Positions 18,258 to 28,951 are shown, counted from the stretch's first letter. The stretch is 64,000 nucleotides of DNA from Clostridium pasteurianum DSM 525 = ATCC 6013 (GCF_000807255.1 NZ_CP009268.1:2200384-2264383); one strand, 5' to 3'. Made by a program: numbers and translations. Notes: generated by a model not told the origin, from the letters alone.

Positions 18258-19322
18258 CTAACTATGCTGTAAAAAATAATTATACATAGATAAACTTTTT
18301 AATTTATCATTAAATTTTATATTTATATTTTCTAAGGGTATATTTATATTTTGAGATACTTTAAATATACAATTTGGATTTTTAACCTTCATAGCATTAA
18401 AATATTCTTTTTTATTGGCATATAATTTTGATATATCTTTATTGTTAACTTCAATAAAAACTACTCCTTTATACTGTTTTGGAATTACAGAAAGTATCAT
18501 ATCATTATATATACTTCCCTGTACCAATTCTCTAAAAGCTGGATGGAAGGGACCTGCAATTAACTCTTTTCCTATATTTATTTCTTCCGTTGGTTGAAGT
18601 CCTATTCTTATTACATTTATATTGTTAACATACATCATACCATATATTTTTTTACATACCTCTACAGCTTTATCTAAAGTATAAGGATTATATGTATTGC
18701 TTATATACATTTTTTCCATAGGTGTATCTCTTATTACTAACGCTGGATATATCCTGCATATGTCTGGTTTTAATTTTATAACTTCTCTAGCTGTATAAAT
18801 ATCTTTTTCAAAATTACTTCCAGGAAGTCCAGGCATTATTTGATGTCCCAGTAAAAAATTATACTTTTTAATAAGTTTAGAAGCTTTAAATACATCTCTA
18901 TAGTCATGACCTCTGCCCGACAGTTTCAGAACATTATCATCCATAGATTGAACACCTAATTCAATTATATCCACTCCATAAGTCTTAAGGTTATCTAGTA
19001 TAAATTCATCTATATAATCTGGTCTTGTAGACAACCTTATAAAATCTATTTTTCCCCTATCTTTATAACTTTTAGCCACAGATAAAAGCTCCTTTTGTTT
19101 ATCTATGTTTATTGCCGTAAAAGTTCCTCCGAAGAAAGAAATTTCTATAATGGATTTTTCCCTGTCTATAGTTTTTAAGTATTCTTCAACTATATTTATT
19201 ACAAATTCACCATTAACTAAATTACTATTCCCCGTTATAGTGTTTTGATTGCAAAATACACAATTATGAGGACAGCCTTCATGGGGTACAAAAATTGGAA
19301 TTATATAATGTCTTTTATTCAT
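18258..19322 (-). CDS. Radical SAM protein, Elp3/YhcC-like
   Basis: 354 residues. The 4Fe-4S cluster motif is CPHNCVFCNQ near residue 18. Further radical SAM features: ISFFGGTFTAI, STRPDYID, and ELGVQSMDDNVLKLSGRGH, all like the Elp3/HemN-related group. No acetyltransferase domain follows, so it is not full-length Elp3. In clostridia this gene commonly sits between rnc and smc. The substrate is unknown. Overlaps rnc by 8 bp. Confidence 0.85.
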   Translation of the reverse strand: MNKRHYIIPIFVPHEGCPHNCVFCNQNTITGNSNLVNGEFVINIVEEYLKTIDREKSIIEISFFGGTFTAINIDKQKELLSVAKSYKDRGKIDFIRLSTRPDYIDEFILDNLKTYGVDIIELGVQSMDDNVLKLSGRGHDYRDVFKASKLIKKYNFLLGHQIMPGLPGSNFEKDIYTAREVIKLKPDICRIYPALVIRDTPMEKMYISNTYNPYTLDKAVEVCKKIYGMMYVNNINVIRIGLQPTEEINIGKELIAGPFHPAFRELVQGSIYNDMILSVIPKQYKGVVFIEVNNKDISKLYANKKEYFNAMKVKNPNCIFKVSQNINIPLENINIKFNDKLKSLSMYNYFLQHS

Positions 19323-20016
19323 ATAACTCTCCTATAGTTTTTAATGCAGTTTGTGCCGCATCTTGCTCGGCTTCTTTTTTACTAAAACCTGTACCTTCTC
19401 CTTTTAATGTTCCATTAAACGCCACTGAAATATAGAATTTTCGTCTATGAGGTGGTCCTTCAAATTTTAATAATTTATACTTTATATCCGCATCTCCATT
19501 CTTCTGTAGAACTTCTTGAAGTCTAGTTTTATAATCCAAAATTATTTGATTCTTCATAGCCATTTCAATAATCTTTTGAAAATTACTTAATATAAATTCT
19601 TTTGAAAATTCAAATCCTTTATCCAGATATATAGCTGCAATTATTGCTTCAACACAATCTGATAATATAGATACTCTTGTTCTTCCTCCAGTAATTTCCT
19701 CACCTTTACTCATAAATATGTATTTACCTAGGTGCCAACTATTAGCAATTTTAAAAAGAGAATTTTCACATACAATTAACGCTCTTTTTTTGGAAAGTTC
19801 CCCCTCTGTTTTATCTTTATAGTTCAAAAACAAATATTCTGAAATGACAATCTGAAGTACAGAATCACCTAGAAATTCCAATCTTTCATTGTATTGTATA
19901 TTTTTCTGGTTTGCATAAGAGCTATGAGTAATAGCTGTCCTCAATAAATTTTTATCATGAAAATCTATTTTTAGTATTTTCTCCAATTTTTCAATATCTT
20001 CTTTTAGCATTAACAA
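19315..20016 (-). CDS. rnc: Ribonuclease III
   Basis: About 233 residues. RNase III catalytic signature NERLEFLGDSVLQ, second metal-site block DCVEAIIAAIYLDKG, and a C-terminal dsRNA-binding domain (DYKTRLQEVLQKNG ... AEQDAAQTAL). Processes rRNA precursors and SRP RNA. The start is uncertain: GGGGAG is 8 nt from a TTG (20016) and 14 nt from an ATG (20010). Confidence 0.96.
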   Translation of the reverse strand: MLMLKEDIEKLEKILKIDFHDKNLLRTAITHSSYANQKNIQYNERLEFLGDSVLQIVISEYLFLNYKDKTEGELSKKRALIVCENSLFKIANSWHLGKYIFMSKGEEITGGRTRVSILSDCVEAIIAAIYLDKGFEFSKEFILSNFQKIIEMAMKNQIILDYKTRLQEVLQKNGDADIKYKLLKFEGPPHRRKFYISVAFNGTLKGEGTGFSKKEAEQDAAQTALKTIGELYE

Positions 20017-20089
20017 TAAAACATCTCCCCAAAAGTCCATTCTTCAATCCATATACACATAAAGATTCAAGAATAAACTTTTTAAAAAT

Positions 20090-20112
20090 TTAAAGCCCCG
20101 TATTAAACGGGA
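20090..20112 (-). terminator. Weak hairpin after acpP
   Basis: Short stem CCCGT/ACGGG with 5-nt loop, 10 bp past the acpP stop, followed on the minus strand by a T/A-rich tract. Could partly separate acpP from rnc. Confidence 0.45.
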
Positions 20113-20120
20113 CTAGCCTA

Positions 20121-20351
20121 CTATTCTTCGGTATGTGCTTTTATGTATTCCACCACATCTCCGACAGTTGATACTTTTTCTGCATCTTCATCAGGAAATT
20201 CTATATCAAATTCCTCTTCCAAAGCCATTATTAATTCAACTATATCAAGTGAATCAGCACCTAAATCATCAACGAATGAAGATTCCATTGTTATTTCACT
20301 AGCATCTAAACCTAATTGATCAGCTATAATACTTTTAACCTTTTCAAACAT
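20121..20351 (-). CDS. acpP: Acyl carrier protein
   Basis: 76 residues, acidic. The phosphopantetheine attachment Ser is in [16 protein letters not shown]. Carries acyl chains for fatty acid synthesis. It follows plsX, as in most Firmicutes, and has its own strong promoter. Confidence 0.98.
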   Translation of the reverse strand: MFEKVKSIIADQLGLDASEITMESSFVDDLGADSLDIVELIMALEEEFDIEFPDEDAEKVSTVGDVVEYIKAHTEE

Positions 20352-20380
20352 GTAAATTCACCTCCTAAACTCTAATATAG

Positions 20381-20409
20381 ATAATATTACATATAAACCC
20401 TACCGTCAA
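20381..20409 (-). promoter_or_regulatory. Sigma-A-type promoter of acpP
   Basis: Minus strand TTGACG and TATTAT separated by 17 bp, about 30 bp upstream of the acpP ATG. Close to the housekeeping consensus; fits the need for high acyl carrier protein. Confidence 0.65.
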
Positions 20410-20515
20410 TATTATTATGATTAATTTTAAATTTATATACTAAAAGACAATTATATTTTTATCTTTTATGATTATACAACAGGTAAATATAGATAATCAA
20501 GGAATTTTTGGAATA

Positions 20516-21547
20516 TTATTGATTAGGCATTTCTGATTCAGATTTATCAATAAGATTATTTATATTCTCAAGTTCACCAGATATTTTTTCTATGAACTTA
20601 CCTTCATAACATATTTTTGCTTGCTTTATAGCATTTTTAAAGGCTTTTTCATCAGAACTTCCATGAGCTTTTAATACTATTCCCTTAGTACCTAGAAATG
20701 CAGATCCTCCATACTCAGTATAATCAAATTTATTTTTGAAGTTTTTAAAAACTGGTTTTAACAAAAGACCACCTATTTTAGATTTCATGGATGACATTAT
20801 TTCCGATTTCAACATACTAAAAATATTTGAAGCTACCCCTTCATACATCTTTAATACAGTATTTCCCACAAAGCCATCACACACTAATATATTGACATCT
20901 CCACTAGAAATATCTCGTGGCTCCACATTACCTGTGAAATTTAAGTTGGATTTTTTTAAAAGTTCATAAGTCTTTTTAGTAAGTTCATTTCCCTTTTCTT
21001 CTTCTAAACCTATATTTATAAGTCCTATACTTGGATTTTCTACTTTTAATATATTTTCAAAATATACTTTACCCATAAATGCAAATTGTAATAAATATTG
21101 AGGTTTACAATCTACATTAGCTCCAGCATCTACTAACATAAAGGGTCTATTTTTTCCTGGAATAATTGGTGCCAGCGCAATTCTATCTATACCTCTTATC
21201 CTTCCAACTATGAAGGTAGCTCCTGCCATCAATGCTCCTGTGCTTCCTGCTGAAATAACCGCCTGTGCTTTTCCCTCTTTTACTAAATTTAAAGCTCTGT
21301 AGAGACTTGAATCTTTTTTCTTTCTAATAGCCATTACTGGATGTTCATTTTGAGTTATAATTTCTGTAGTATTTAGTATATCTATTTTATTTTTATTATA
21401 ATTATAATTTTCTAGTTCTTCTGCTATAATTTTTTCATTTCCCGTTATAATTATATCCACTGAAAATTCATTTACAGCTTCTGTGCAAGCTTTTACTACA
21501 GCTTTAGGTGCATTATCTCCACCCATTCCATCTACCGCTATAATCAC
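20516..21547 (-). CDS. plsX: Phosphate acyltransferase PlsX
   Basis: 343 residues. Converts acyl-ACP to acyl-phosphate, the first step of the PlsX/PlsY phospholipid route. Start [20 protein letters not shown] and blocks [15 protein letters not shown] and [10 protein letters not shown] are diagnostic. Lies between rpmF and acpP; no fapR or fabD in the window. Confidence 0.97.
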   Translation of the reverse strand: MIIAVDGMGGDNAPKAVVKACTEAVNEFSVDIIITGNEKIIAEELENYNYNKNKIDILNTTEIITQNEHPVMAIRKKKDSSLYRALNLVKEGKAQAVISAGSTGALMAGATFIVGRIRGIDRIALAPIIPGKNRPFMLVDAGANVDCKPQYLLQFAFMGKVYFENILKVENPSIGLINIGLEEEKGNELTKKTYELLKKSNLNFTGNVEPRDISSGDVNILVCDGFVGNTVLKMYEGVASNIFSMLKSEIMSSMKSKIGGLLLKPVFKNFKNKFDYTEYGGSAFLGTKGIVLKAHGSSDEKAFKNAIKQAKICYEGKFIEKISGELENINNLIDKSESEMPNQ

Positions 21548-21647
21548 TATATATCACACATCCCTTTTATGATTAAATTTATTACTATATACTATATAAA
21601 TTTAATCATAGTATTCAATAAATTACCATAGCTAATTTTTTATTTCT

Positions 21648-21691
21648 AATAGAAAGAAAAGAAAGTCTTACGACTTTCTTTTCTTTCTATT
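21648..21691 (-). terminator. Perfect 20-bp inverted repeat at the 3' end of rpmF
   Basis: Arms at 21648-21667 and 21672-21691 are perfectly complementary with loop TTAC. The repeat covers the rpmF stop codon. On the minus strand the second arm is T-rich (CTTTCTTTTCTTTC...), so it can work as a terminator or RNase III-type 3' end. Confidence 0.6.
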
Positions 21692-21869
21692 TTGCTACTG
21701 CAACAACTTCTTTATCTTTGTAATGTCCACAGTTTTTGCAAACTCTGTGTGCAAGTTTCATTTCGTGACAATTTGGGCACTCAACTATACCTGGCGCACT
21801 TAATTTAAATGTTTGAGCTCTTCTTGAATCTCTTCTACCTTTTGAAAATTTTCTTGCTGGATTTCCCAC
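21687..21869 (-). CDS. rpmF: 50S ribosomal protein L32
   Basis: 60 residues from a GTG placed 6 nt after AGGAGGTG; the next codons [18 protein letters not shown] are the normal L32 start. Zinc-ribbon cysteines CPNC and CKNC are both present, so this is the zinc-binding form. Follows DUF177 and precedes plsX, the standard order. Confidence 0.97.
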   Translation of the reverse strand: MGNPARKFSKGRRDSRRAQTFKLSAPGIVECPNCHEMKLAHRVCKNCGHYKDKEVVAVAK

Positions 21870-21882
21870 AATAAACACCTCC

Positions 21883-22380
21883 TTAGTTGTTAGAAAACAA
21901 ATCTTTAAGTCCTGCTAGCCTTGGATCTATATCTGGATTATCACAATTACATGAACCTTTATTGAGATTTGTACCGCAAACTTGACATAAACCCTTACAA
22001 TCTTCTTTACACAACCTTTGTATAGGAAGTGACATTATGATATTGTTTTCAACAATTTCTGTTAACTCTAGTTTATCATTATTTATAAAGATGATTTCAT
22101 CATCTTTATTTTCAGGATTATTAGTCAGCTTTTCCTGTAATTCAAGTTGCAATTCATAGCTAAAATTTTGGAGACATCTAGAACAAGTAAGTTGAATCTT
22201 ACCACTAATCAGTCCTAAAATAGAAATTACATCTCCCTGCTTCGTTAAAGTTGCTTTAACTCTTATAGGTTCCAACACTTTATAGGTCTCATAATTATCA
22301 TTGAATTCTTTTAGATCCAATACTACATCAATATCTTTTTTATTTATCTTTTTATTAATTAAATCAGAAATATTTACCAT
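21883..22380 (-). CDS. yceD: DUF177 (YceD) family protein
   Basis: 165 residues. Contains the family cysteines CSRC (around 91-94) and, near the C-terminus, [19 protein letters not shown] followed by [11 protein letters not shown]. YceD acts in 23S rRNA accumulation in plants and bacteria and is nearly always next to rpmF. The rpmF start is 13 bp past its stop. Confidence 0.92.
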   Translation of the reverse strand: MVNISDLINKKINKKDIDVVLDLKEFNDNYETYKVLEPIRVKATLTKQGDVISILGLISGKIQLTCSRCLQNFSYELQLELQEKLTNNPENKDDEIIFINNDKLELTEIVENNIIMSLPIQRLCKEDCKGLCQVCGTNLNKGSCNCDNPDIDPRLAGLKDLFSNN

Positions 22381-22567
22381 AATATAATTAGCTCTGAAAA
22401 ATTATAAATTTTTCTCATACATAAAGTCATGTATATAATGTGTAATCACATAGCTCGAGCTAAAGCTGCTATTCCCTCCTTAATATACAGATAGCTATTA
22501 ACTAATTAATCCTCATATGCAAAATAACACAATTTATTATATAAATCCACGGTAGAAATGTCAAGAT

Positions 22568-23773
22568 TTAATTTAACTTATTGACAATATCCTTTGTATC
22601 TCTGGCAATCATAAGTTCCTCATTAGTAGGAATAACTAAAACCTTAACTTTAGAATCTGCTGCACTTATATCTTCATCATCGCCAATAGTTTCTGCATTT
22701 TTTTTCTTATCAATTTTAATTCCCAAGAAGTCCATGTTTTCACATATTCCCTCTCTATTTTCCGGAGAATTTTCCCCAATACCGCCTGTAAATACTACTG
22801 CATCTACTCCATTCATAGCTGCAGCATAAGAACCTATAAATTGTTTTACTTTATAGTGAAAAATATTTAAGGCTAGAGTTGCTCTTTCATCATGCTCCTG
22901 TAAACCTGCCTTTTTTATATCTCTCATATCACTGCTTTTACCATAGATTCCATAAATACCAGACTGTTTATTTAATAAATTATTTACTTCATCTGCACTT
23001 AAATTTAACTCTTTCACTAAAAATGTCACTATTGCAGGATCAATATCTCCACTTCTTGTTCCCATTGCGACTCCCGCTAGTGGTGTAAATCCCATACTTG
23101 TATCTACACATTTTCCTGATGATATAGCCGCTACACTAGCTCCATTTCCAAGATGACATGTGATTATTTTAAGTGAGCTTATATCTTTATTTAAAAACTC
23201 TGCTGTAGCTTTTGAAACATACTTATGTGATGTACCGTGAAAACCATATTTCCTTATACCATGCTTAGTATATAGATCATAAGGCAATGGATACATATAA
23301 GCATAATCTGGAAGAGTCTGATGGAATGCTGTATCAAATACGGCTACCATTGGAGTATTTGGCATTAAATCTTTACATGCATTTATGCCAATAATATTAG
23401 GTGTATTATGTAATGGAGCTAATTTTACACATTCTTTAATTGATTCCATTACATTTTCATCAATAAGTACAGAATCTGCATATTTTTCACCGCCATGAAC
23501 AACTCTGTGTCCTACAGCAGATATTTCAGACATATCTTTTATTACTCCATGAGTACTGTCTACTAATGCATCTAATACCAATTTTATTGCTTCCTTGTGA
23601 TCTTTCATTGGTTGTTCAACTACATATTTTTCTCCATTTACCTTTTGTGTAAGTATGGACCCTTCTATAGCTATTCTTTCCACAAGTCCCTTTGCTAATA
23701 CATTTTCACCTGACATATCTATTAACTGATATTTTAGTGATGAACTTCCACAATTTATTACTAAAACTTTCAT
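22568..23773 (-). CDS. ackA: Acetate kinase
   Basis: 401 residues. Acetyl-phosphate + ADP to acetate + ATP, the last step of acetogenic energy conservation. ASKHA fold motifs: [12 protein letters not shown] at the start, [22 protein letters not shown] and FTGGIGENS. Located 134 bp after pta. Confidence 0.98.
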   Translation of the reverse strand: MKVLVINCGSSSLKYQLIDMSGENVLAKGLVERIAIEGSILTQKVNGEKYVVEQPMKDHKEAIKLVLDALVDSTHGVIKDMSEISAVGHRVVHGGEKYADSVLIDENVMESIKECVKLAPLHNTPNIIGINACKDLMPNTPMVAVFDTAFHQTLPDYAYMYPLPYDLYTKHGIRKYGFHGTSHKYVSKATAEFLNKDISSLKIITCHLGNGASVAAISSGKCVDTSMGFTPLAGVAMGTRSGDIDPAIVTFLVKELNLSADEVNNLLNKQSGIYGIYGKSSDMRDIKKAGLQEHDERATLALNIFHYKVKQFIGSYAAAMNGVDAVVFTGGIGENSPENREGICENMDFLGIKIDKKKNAETIGDDEDISAADSKVKVLVIPTNEELMIARDTKDIVNKLN

Positions 23774-23820
23774 AAAATTACCTACCTTTCAATAAACATA
23801 TTAAAAAGAAATAACAGTGG

Positions 23821-23858
23821 GCTGTCTCACATTGTATAGATACAGATTGTGAGACAGC
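23821..23858 (-). terminator. Hairpin between pta and ackA
   Basis: Perfect 11-bp arms GCTGTCTCACA/TGTGAGACAGC with a 16-nt loop. No strong T-run on either side, so it may modulate rather than end the pta-ackA transcript. Confidence 0.5.
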
Positions 23859-23907
23859 TTTCTAGCTATTCTTTTATAAAAATTTTTTTATTTATTTACA
23901 AAGCTTA

Positions 23908-24909
23908 TTAAATTCCCTTTTGTGCTTGAACTGCAGTCATTGCAACCACATTAACTATATCATCTGAAGAACATCCTCTTGATAAATCATTTATAGGTTT
24001 TGCAAATCCTTGGCATATAGGTCCTATAGCTTTTGCTTTTGCAAATCTTTGTACTAGTTTATATCCAATATTACCTGTTTGCAAATCTGGAAATACTAAA
24101 ACATTTGCTTTTCCTGCTACTGGACTTCCTGGTGCCTTTAATTGAGCTACTTCTTCTTCAATAGCTGCATCTAATTGAAGCTCACCATCAATATCCAAAT
24201 CAGTTCTCATTTCTTTTGCTATTGCTGTCGCTTTTTGTACTTTTTCTACAAGTTCTCCTTTTGCACTACCCATAGTTGAGAATGAAAGCATAGCAACTTT
24301 TGGATCAAGATTACATAATTTCTTAGCTGTTTCTGCAGTAGTTATTGCAATAGCTGCAAGCTCTTCAGCCGTTGGATTTGGATTTACTGCACAATCTGCA
24401 AATAAAAGTAATCCACTTTCTCCATATTTACAATCTGGTACCATCATAACAAAAAATCCTGATACAATTTTTACTCCTGGAGCAGTCTTTACAATCTGTA
24501 AACCTGGTCTTAAAAGATCTCCAGTAGTATGAATCGCACCAGAAACCATACCATCTACATATCCTGTTTTTATAGCCATAGTTGCAAAATATAATGGATC
24601 CCTTACCATTTTTTCAGCTTTTTCTAGAGTCATGCCCTTCTTTTTTCTAAGTTCGTAAAATTCTTTTGCATAACCTTCTGTAAAATCTGAAGTATTAGGA
24701 TCCAATATTTCTGCACCACTAATATCTAATCCTAAATTTTTTGCATTTTCTCTTACCTTTTCTTCACTTCCTACTAAGACAATATTAGCTAGTCCATTTT
24801 TCAATATTTTATCACATGCCTGCAGGTTTCTTTTTTCTTCTCCTTCTGCTAAAACAATTTTCTTTTTGTCATTTTTTGCCATTTTCCATATTGATTCCAT
24901 TAATTCCAT
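23908..24909 (-). CDS. pta: Phosphate acetyltransferase
   Basis: 333 residues, the short clostridial/Bacillus form without the DRTGG domain. Acetyl-CoA + Pi to acetyl-phosphate. Family blocks: KIVLAEGEEKRN, DGMVSGAIHTTGDLLRP, FADCAVNPNPTAEELA and the C-terminal PINDLSRGCSSDDIV. Forms the acetate pathway with ackA directly downstream. Confidence 0.98.
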   Translation of the reverse strand: MELMESIWKMAKNDKKKIVLAEGEEKRNLQACDKILKNGLANIVLVGSEEKVRENAKNLGLDISGAEILDPNTSDFTEGYAKEFYELRKKKGMTLEKAEKMVRDPLYFATMAIKTGYVDGMVSGAIHTTGDLLRPGLQIVKTAPGVKIVSGFFVMMVPDCKYGESGLLLFADCAVNPNPTAEELAAIAITTAETAKKLCNLDPKVAMLSFSTMGSAKGELVEKVQKATAIAKEMRTDLDIDGELQLDAAIEEEVAQLKAPGSPVAGKANVLVFPDLQTGNIGYKLVQRFAKAKAIGPICQGFAKPINDLSRGCSSDDIVNVVAMTAVQAQKGI

Positions 24910-24981
24910 CTGTCTTTCTCCCTTCCTTATAGTATATATTTAATTCCTTAAGTTAAACATATACTTGTAACATATACTTCT

Positions 24982-25011
24982 AATATACATCTTTTGACGA
25001 GGGTATTTCAA
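24982..25011 (-). promoter_or_regulatory. Candidate promoter of pta-ackA
   Basis: Minus strand TTGAAA and TATATT with an 18-bp spacer, about 70 bp before the pta ATG. The 290-bp region between pta and the divergent tmcAL otherwise holds AT-rich sequence with no further gene. Confidence 0.45.
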
Positions 25012-25222
25012 TAAAAAAATGAAAAATCTTAAATTCAATATATTTAAAAATTTCTTACAATTCTAATAACAAAATAAAATTTTAACAATAAACCTATTAG
25101 TAAATCTATGAAATTGTAATTTAAGTAAGTTATTTTTAACATTTTATATTTATATTTTTATTTCCATGTTATTTGTTTATCAAGTATAATATATATATTA
25201 TTTGATAATGGTAGGTGATTTT

Positions 25223-26449
25223 TTGAAAATTTCAGCAATAATAGCAGAATATAATCCAATGCATAAAGGTCATATATTACATATAAATAAAACAAGAGAA
25301 TTGACAAACTGCGATGGAATAATTGGGGTAATCAGCGGAAATTTTGTTCAAAGGGGACAGCCTTCGATAATAGATAAATGGACTCGTGCAGAATTAGCAG
25401 TTTTAAACGGAATAGATTTAGTAATAGAATTGCCTTCTGTCTATAGTATTTCATCAGCAGAATTCTTTTCTTATGGAGCTATAAGCCTTTTAAACAATAT
25501 AAATGTAGTAGATTCATTGTGTTTTGGCAGCGAATGTGGAAACTTAGAACCAATCTATTATATAGCCAATACTCTGCAAAATCCATCCTATGAATATTTA
25601 GATTTATTAAGAAAATATATAGCTTCAGGACTTCCATACTTTACCGCCAGAAGTAAAGCACTATTTGAAATTTCCCAGAATAATATAGATATAAATTTAA
25701 CAAACTCTCTAGAATCTATTTTGTCTAGCTCTAACAATATTTTAGGAATTGAGTATTGCAAAAGTCTAATAAAATTAAATAGTTCTATAAAAGCTTTTAC
25801 TATAAAAAGGCAAGGTGATGATTATAATTGTCAATATATAAATTCTGAATTTCCAAGTGCAACTGCAATAAGAAAATTAATAGAAAATGATTATGATCTA
25901 AATTCTATAAAGAATCTTTTGCCTGATTCTGTCTATGAGAAAATTATTTCCCTATATAAAAATAATTATGATTTTGCTTTTTCTAAAGATATGTTTAAAT
26001 TTTTAAGATATAAATGTTTAACTAATAATAATAATATAGATAAAATTCCAGATGCTAACGAAGGTCTTCATAATAAAATTTATAAATCTATAATTAATTC
26101 AACGGATTTTGAAGATCTTATGTCTAATATAAAAAGCAAAAGATATTCTTATACAAGATTAAGCAGAATTCTATGTCAGTATTTTATTGGTTTTGATAAT
26201 TATGATACAGAAATTTTAAGGAAAGCTTCTTGCCCTTATGCCAGAATACTAGCTTTTAATAAAAAAGGATTAGAAATCTTAAAACTCATTAAAAAGAATT
26301 CATATATACCTTTATATTCAAAACTTCCAAAGTCAAAAGATATGAATAGTTGTTTGGAGCTTGATATCCTTTCAACAAAAGCTTATAGCATACTAAATAA
26401 AAGTATAAATCCTTTAGCAGACTATTTAAATAGTCCTGTAATACTTTAA
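25223..26449 (+). CDS. tmcAL: tRNA(Met) cytidine acetate ligase (YlbM family)
   Basis: About 408 residues. Adenylates acetate and transfers it to C34 of elongator tRNA(Met). Nucleotidyltransferase HIGH-like motif EYNPMHKGHILHI, ISGNFVQRGQP, and YSISSAEFFSYGA are those of TmcAL. A TTG at 25223 preceded by GGTGAT is the best start, giving the usual (M)KISAIIAEYNP; an ATA/ATG upstream would add seven atypical residues. Divergent from pta-ackA; ylbJ follows. Confidence 0.9.
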   Translation: MKISAIIAEYNPMHKGHILHINKTRELTNCDGIIGVISGNFVQRGQPSIIDKWTRAELAVLNGIDLVIELPSVYSISSAEFFSYGAISLLNNINVVDSLCFGSECGNLEPIYYIANTLQNPSYEYLDLLRKYIASGLPYFTARSKALFEISQNNIDINLTNSLESILSSSNNILGIEYCKSLIKLNSSIKAFTIKRQGDDYNCQYINSEFPSATAIRKLIENDYDLNSIKNLLPDSVYEKIISLYKNNYDFAFSKDMFKFLRYKCLTNNNNIDKIPDANEGLHNKIYKSIINSTDFEDLMSNIKSKRYSYTRLSRILCQYFIGFDNYDTEILRKASCPYARILAFNKKGLEILKLIKKNSYIPLYSKLPKSKDMNSCLELDILSTKAYSILNKSINPLADYLNSPVIL

Positions 26450-26534
26450 AAATAAACATTAACTTAAATATTGTGGAATAATTATCTCCTTTTTAAATAT
26501 AAATAAATTAGATTAATTATAAGGAGATTTTTAT

Positions 26535-27689
26535 TTGAATATTATTTTTTACATAATTCTTATATTAACTTTTTTTACAACTTTTATTTTAATACACAGC
26601 TATAATAAAAATCAATTAATAAGTATTATTATAACTATTTTATGTTCTTTTATTATTTTTTCCATTATAATAAATCCATTAAATTGTATTAATAGTGCAA
26701 TTAATGGAGCCAAGCTCTTTGCTTACAAAGTATTCCCAACTATGTTTCCTTTTACACTGCTTCTTAATATAATTATAGCCTATGATGGAATATATATTTA
26801 TTCAAAAGTTTTTGGAAAACTACTATGTAAACCCTTAAGACTACCAAGCAAATGCAGTCTTGTATTAATAATAAGCTTTTTATGCGGATATCCCATGGGA
26901 GCTCAATATTGTTGTGAACTTCTAGAAAAAAAAGAAATTAATATTAGTATAGCTTCAAGACTTATTAATATAGCCACCAACTGCAGTCCTTTATTTTTAG
27001 TTGGAACTATAGGTGAGAGTATGCTTGGTTCTTCCCATTATGGATATATTCTATTACTTTCAAGTTATATTGGTTGTTTTGCTATGGGATTGATACTTCC
27101 AGCCTCTCCTATGTTTCAAGAGTCTAAAAATAATAAAAACCATGTTTTTCAAAAGCAAAACATAGGCAGCGTACTAAAAAACAGCGTAGAGAATTCTATA
27201 ACTTCTTCCCTTTTAGTGCTTGGTTTTGTAACTATTTTTTCTGTACTTCTCGGTATAATAAAAAATACTGCAGTATTTTCTGCAGTAAATAATAATATAG
27301 TATTAGGTTCACTAATTTTAGGATCTATTGAAATGACAAATGGATGTAATTTAGTATCCATGTCTTCATTAAATATAGATTTAAAATTAATGTTATTTAG
27401 TTTTTTTACTTCCTTTGGAGGGCTATGTGTTATAGCGCAAACCTATGCTTATACAAGCCATCATAATTTTTCTTTATTTAAATACATATACAGAAAAGTA
27501 ATTCAAGGAATAATTTCATCCTTTGCTACTTTAATTTTACTTAAAATTAGTAATTATAGTATATTTACTGTGAATCAAAAAAATTATATAGCTTTCACTA
27601 ATTCAAATATTTTAATACTAATATTAATCTTAATAGCAATATTTCCTTTTGTGGTATATAAAAGTATAAAATTTATTGAATCTTTTTAA
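26535..27689 (+). CDS. ylbJ: Sporulation integral membrane protein YlbJ
   Basis: 384 residues, TTG start with AAGGAG 8 nt upstream. About ten hydrophobic helices with two nucleoside-recognition (Gate)-like segments: KVFPTMFPFTLLLN and CGYPMGA...; second half opens SSLLVLGFVTIFSVLLG. YlbJ is needed for late spore-coat/cortex steps in Bacillus. Its 3' end overlaps the convergent coiled-coil gene by 17 bp. Confidence 0.9.
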   Translation: MNIIFYIILILTFFTTFILIHSYNKNQLISIIITILCSFIIFSIIINPLNCINSAINGAKLFAYKVFPTMFPFTLLLNIIIAYDGIYIYSKVFGKLLCKPLRLPSKCSLVLIISFLCGYPMGAQYCCELLEKKEINISIASRLINIATNCSPLFLVGTIGESMLGSSHYGYILLLSSYIGCFAMGLILPASPMFQESKNNKNHVFQKQNIGSVLKNSVENSITSSLLVLGFVTIFSVLLGIIKNTAVFSAVNNNIVLGSLILGSIEMTNGCNLVSMSSLNIDLKLMLFSFFTSFGGLCVIAQTYAYTSHHNFSLFKYIYRKVIQGIISSFATLILLKISNYSIFTVNQKNYIAFTNSNILILILILIAIFPFVVYKSIKFIESF

Positions 27690-28197
27690 CTTCATTAATA
27701 TTCTCTTTAATAATATCTCGCTTAAACTTAACTTTTTTTTGGTAACTAACTAAAAACTTTTCCATTTCAACTTTTATATTTGAAAGCATAATGTCACTTA
27801 ATTCTTTAATTTCATTATCTAATTCTTTTAGCACATTATCTGCATACTCTCTTGAACCTATTCTTATGTCCTTTGCAGTATTTTGTGCTGAAGCAATTAT
27901 TTCTTCTGCATTTTTCTTTGCCTCTCTAGTTATATCATGTTTTTCAATTTCCTTCATTATCGTTTGAGCATTTCGTCTTCTTATAATATCAGCTTCTTTT
28001 AAAGCATCACTTAATATTCTGTCCTTTTCATTTATTATCCATTCAGCTTTTTTTAATTCATCAGGAAGAGCTGAAATTATATCATTGATAACTTCATCAA
28101 CTTCTTTTTTATTAATAACAACTTTACCTGTCATAGGTAATTTTGTAGAGGTTTCTATGATATCCGATAAATATTCTAAAAGCTTCATAACATTCAT
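27673..28197 (-). CDS. Coiled-coil protein, ATP synthase b subunit-like
   Basis: 174 residues, charged, predicted mostly helical: a folded start (about 1-45) followed by heptad-rich helix (EADIIRRRNAQTIM ... EEIIASAQNTAKDI). Such proteins sit next to coaD in clostridia and are often labelled ATPase or DivIVA-like; the function is not known. Ribosome binding site GGGGAGAG is present. Starts 2 bp after the coaD stop. Confidence 0.7.
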   Translation of the reverse strand: MNVMKLLEYLSDIIETSTKLPMTGKVVINKKEVDEVINDIISALPDELKKAEWIINEKDRILSDALKEADIIRRRNAQTIMKEIEKHDITREAKKNAEEIIASAQNTAKDIRIGSREYADNVLKELDNEIKELSDIMLSNIKVEMEKFLVSYQKKVKFKRDIIKENINEVKKIQ

Positions 28198-28199
28198 AT

Positions 28200-28703
28200 T
28201 TATACTCTCCCCTTATTACAGCTTTGAGATTCAGATTTTCTTTGTATGTCTGGTATAATTTCATCTGGAACTAGCCCCTTAATGCACCCTCCAAACACAG
28301 CAACCTGCTTTACAGATGAAGAACTTAAATATGAATATTCAGCTCTTGTCATCATAAACACTGTTTCTACATTTGGATCTAATTTATTATTCATTAGTGC
28401 CATCTGAAATTCATATTCAAAATCAGACATAGCTCTAAGTCCTTTAATTATAACCTTTGCTCCTTTTTCTCTCATAAAATCTACAAGTAACCCATTATAA
28501 CATTCTATTTTTATATTTTTATTAAATTTCAAAACTTTTTTTATTAATTCAACCCTTTCCTCTACAGAAAATAAGCTTTTTTTCTGTGGATTTAAAAGTA
28601 TCACTACTATAACTTCGTCAAATACCTTTGCTGCTCTTTTAATTATATCTAAGTGACCATTAGTTATCGGATCAAAGCTTCCTGGATAAACAGCTACTTT
28701 CAT
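28200..28703 (-). CDS. coaD: Phosphopantetheine adenylyltransferase
   Basis: 167 residues from the ATG after AGGAGG. Fourth step of CoA synthesis. The nucleotidyltransferase motif is [16 protein letters not shown]; further blocks [19 protein letters not shown] and [11 protein letters not shown] are diagnostic. Directly follows the broken rsmD, the usual rsmD-coaD pair. Confidence 0.97.
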   Translation of the reverse strand: MKVAVYPGSFDPITNGHLDIIKRAAKVFDEVIVVILLNPQKKSLFSVEERVELIKKVLKFNKNIKIECYNGLLVDFMREKGAKVIIKGLRAMSDFEYEFQMALMNNKLDPNVETVFMMTRAEYSYLSSSSVKQVAVFGGCIKGLVPDEIIPDIQRKSESQSCNKGRV

Positions 28704-28951
28704 ATTAATCCTCCTTATATCTATAGAAGCAAACAGTTGTATTACCATATTTTCTAAAGTCAACTAAATTAATATTCCCATTCCCAGAATATATTTCTTC
28801 ACTAGAATCAATTTTAGTTGCAATCACTCCATCCCTATGTAATAAATTTTTATCATCAATAATTTCTACAGCTTTTGGAATCATATTCTTCATATAGGGT
28901 GGATCAATAAATATTAAATTAAATATGCATTTATCATCAGATAAAGTTAGC

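Noticed and set aside
22440-22500. Short AGCTCGAGCT palindrome between DUF177 and ackA as an operator
   Set aside because: Only 10 bp and isolated. Could be chance; no regulator link.
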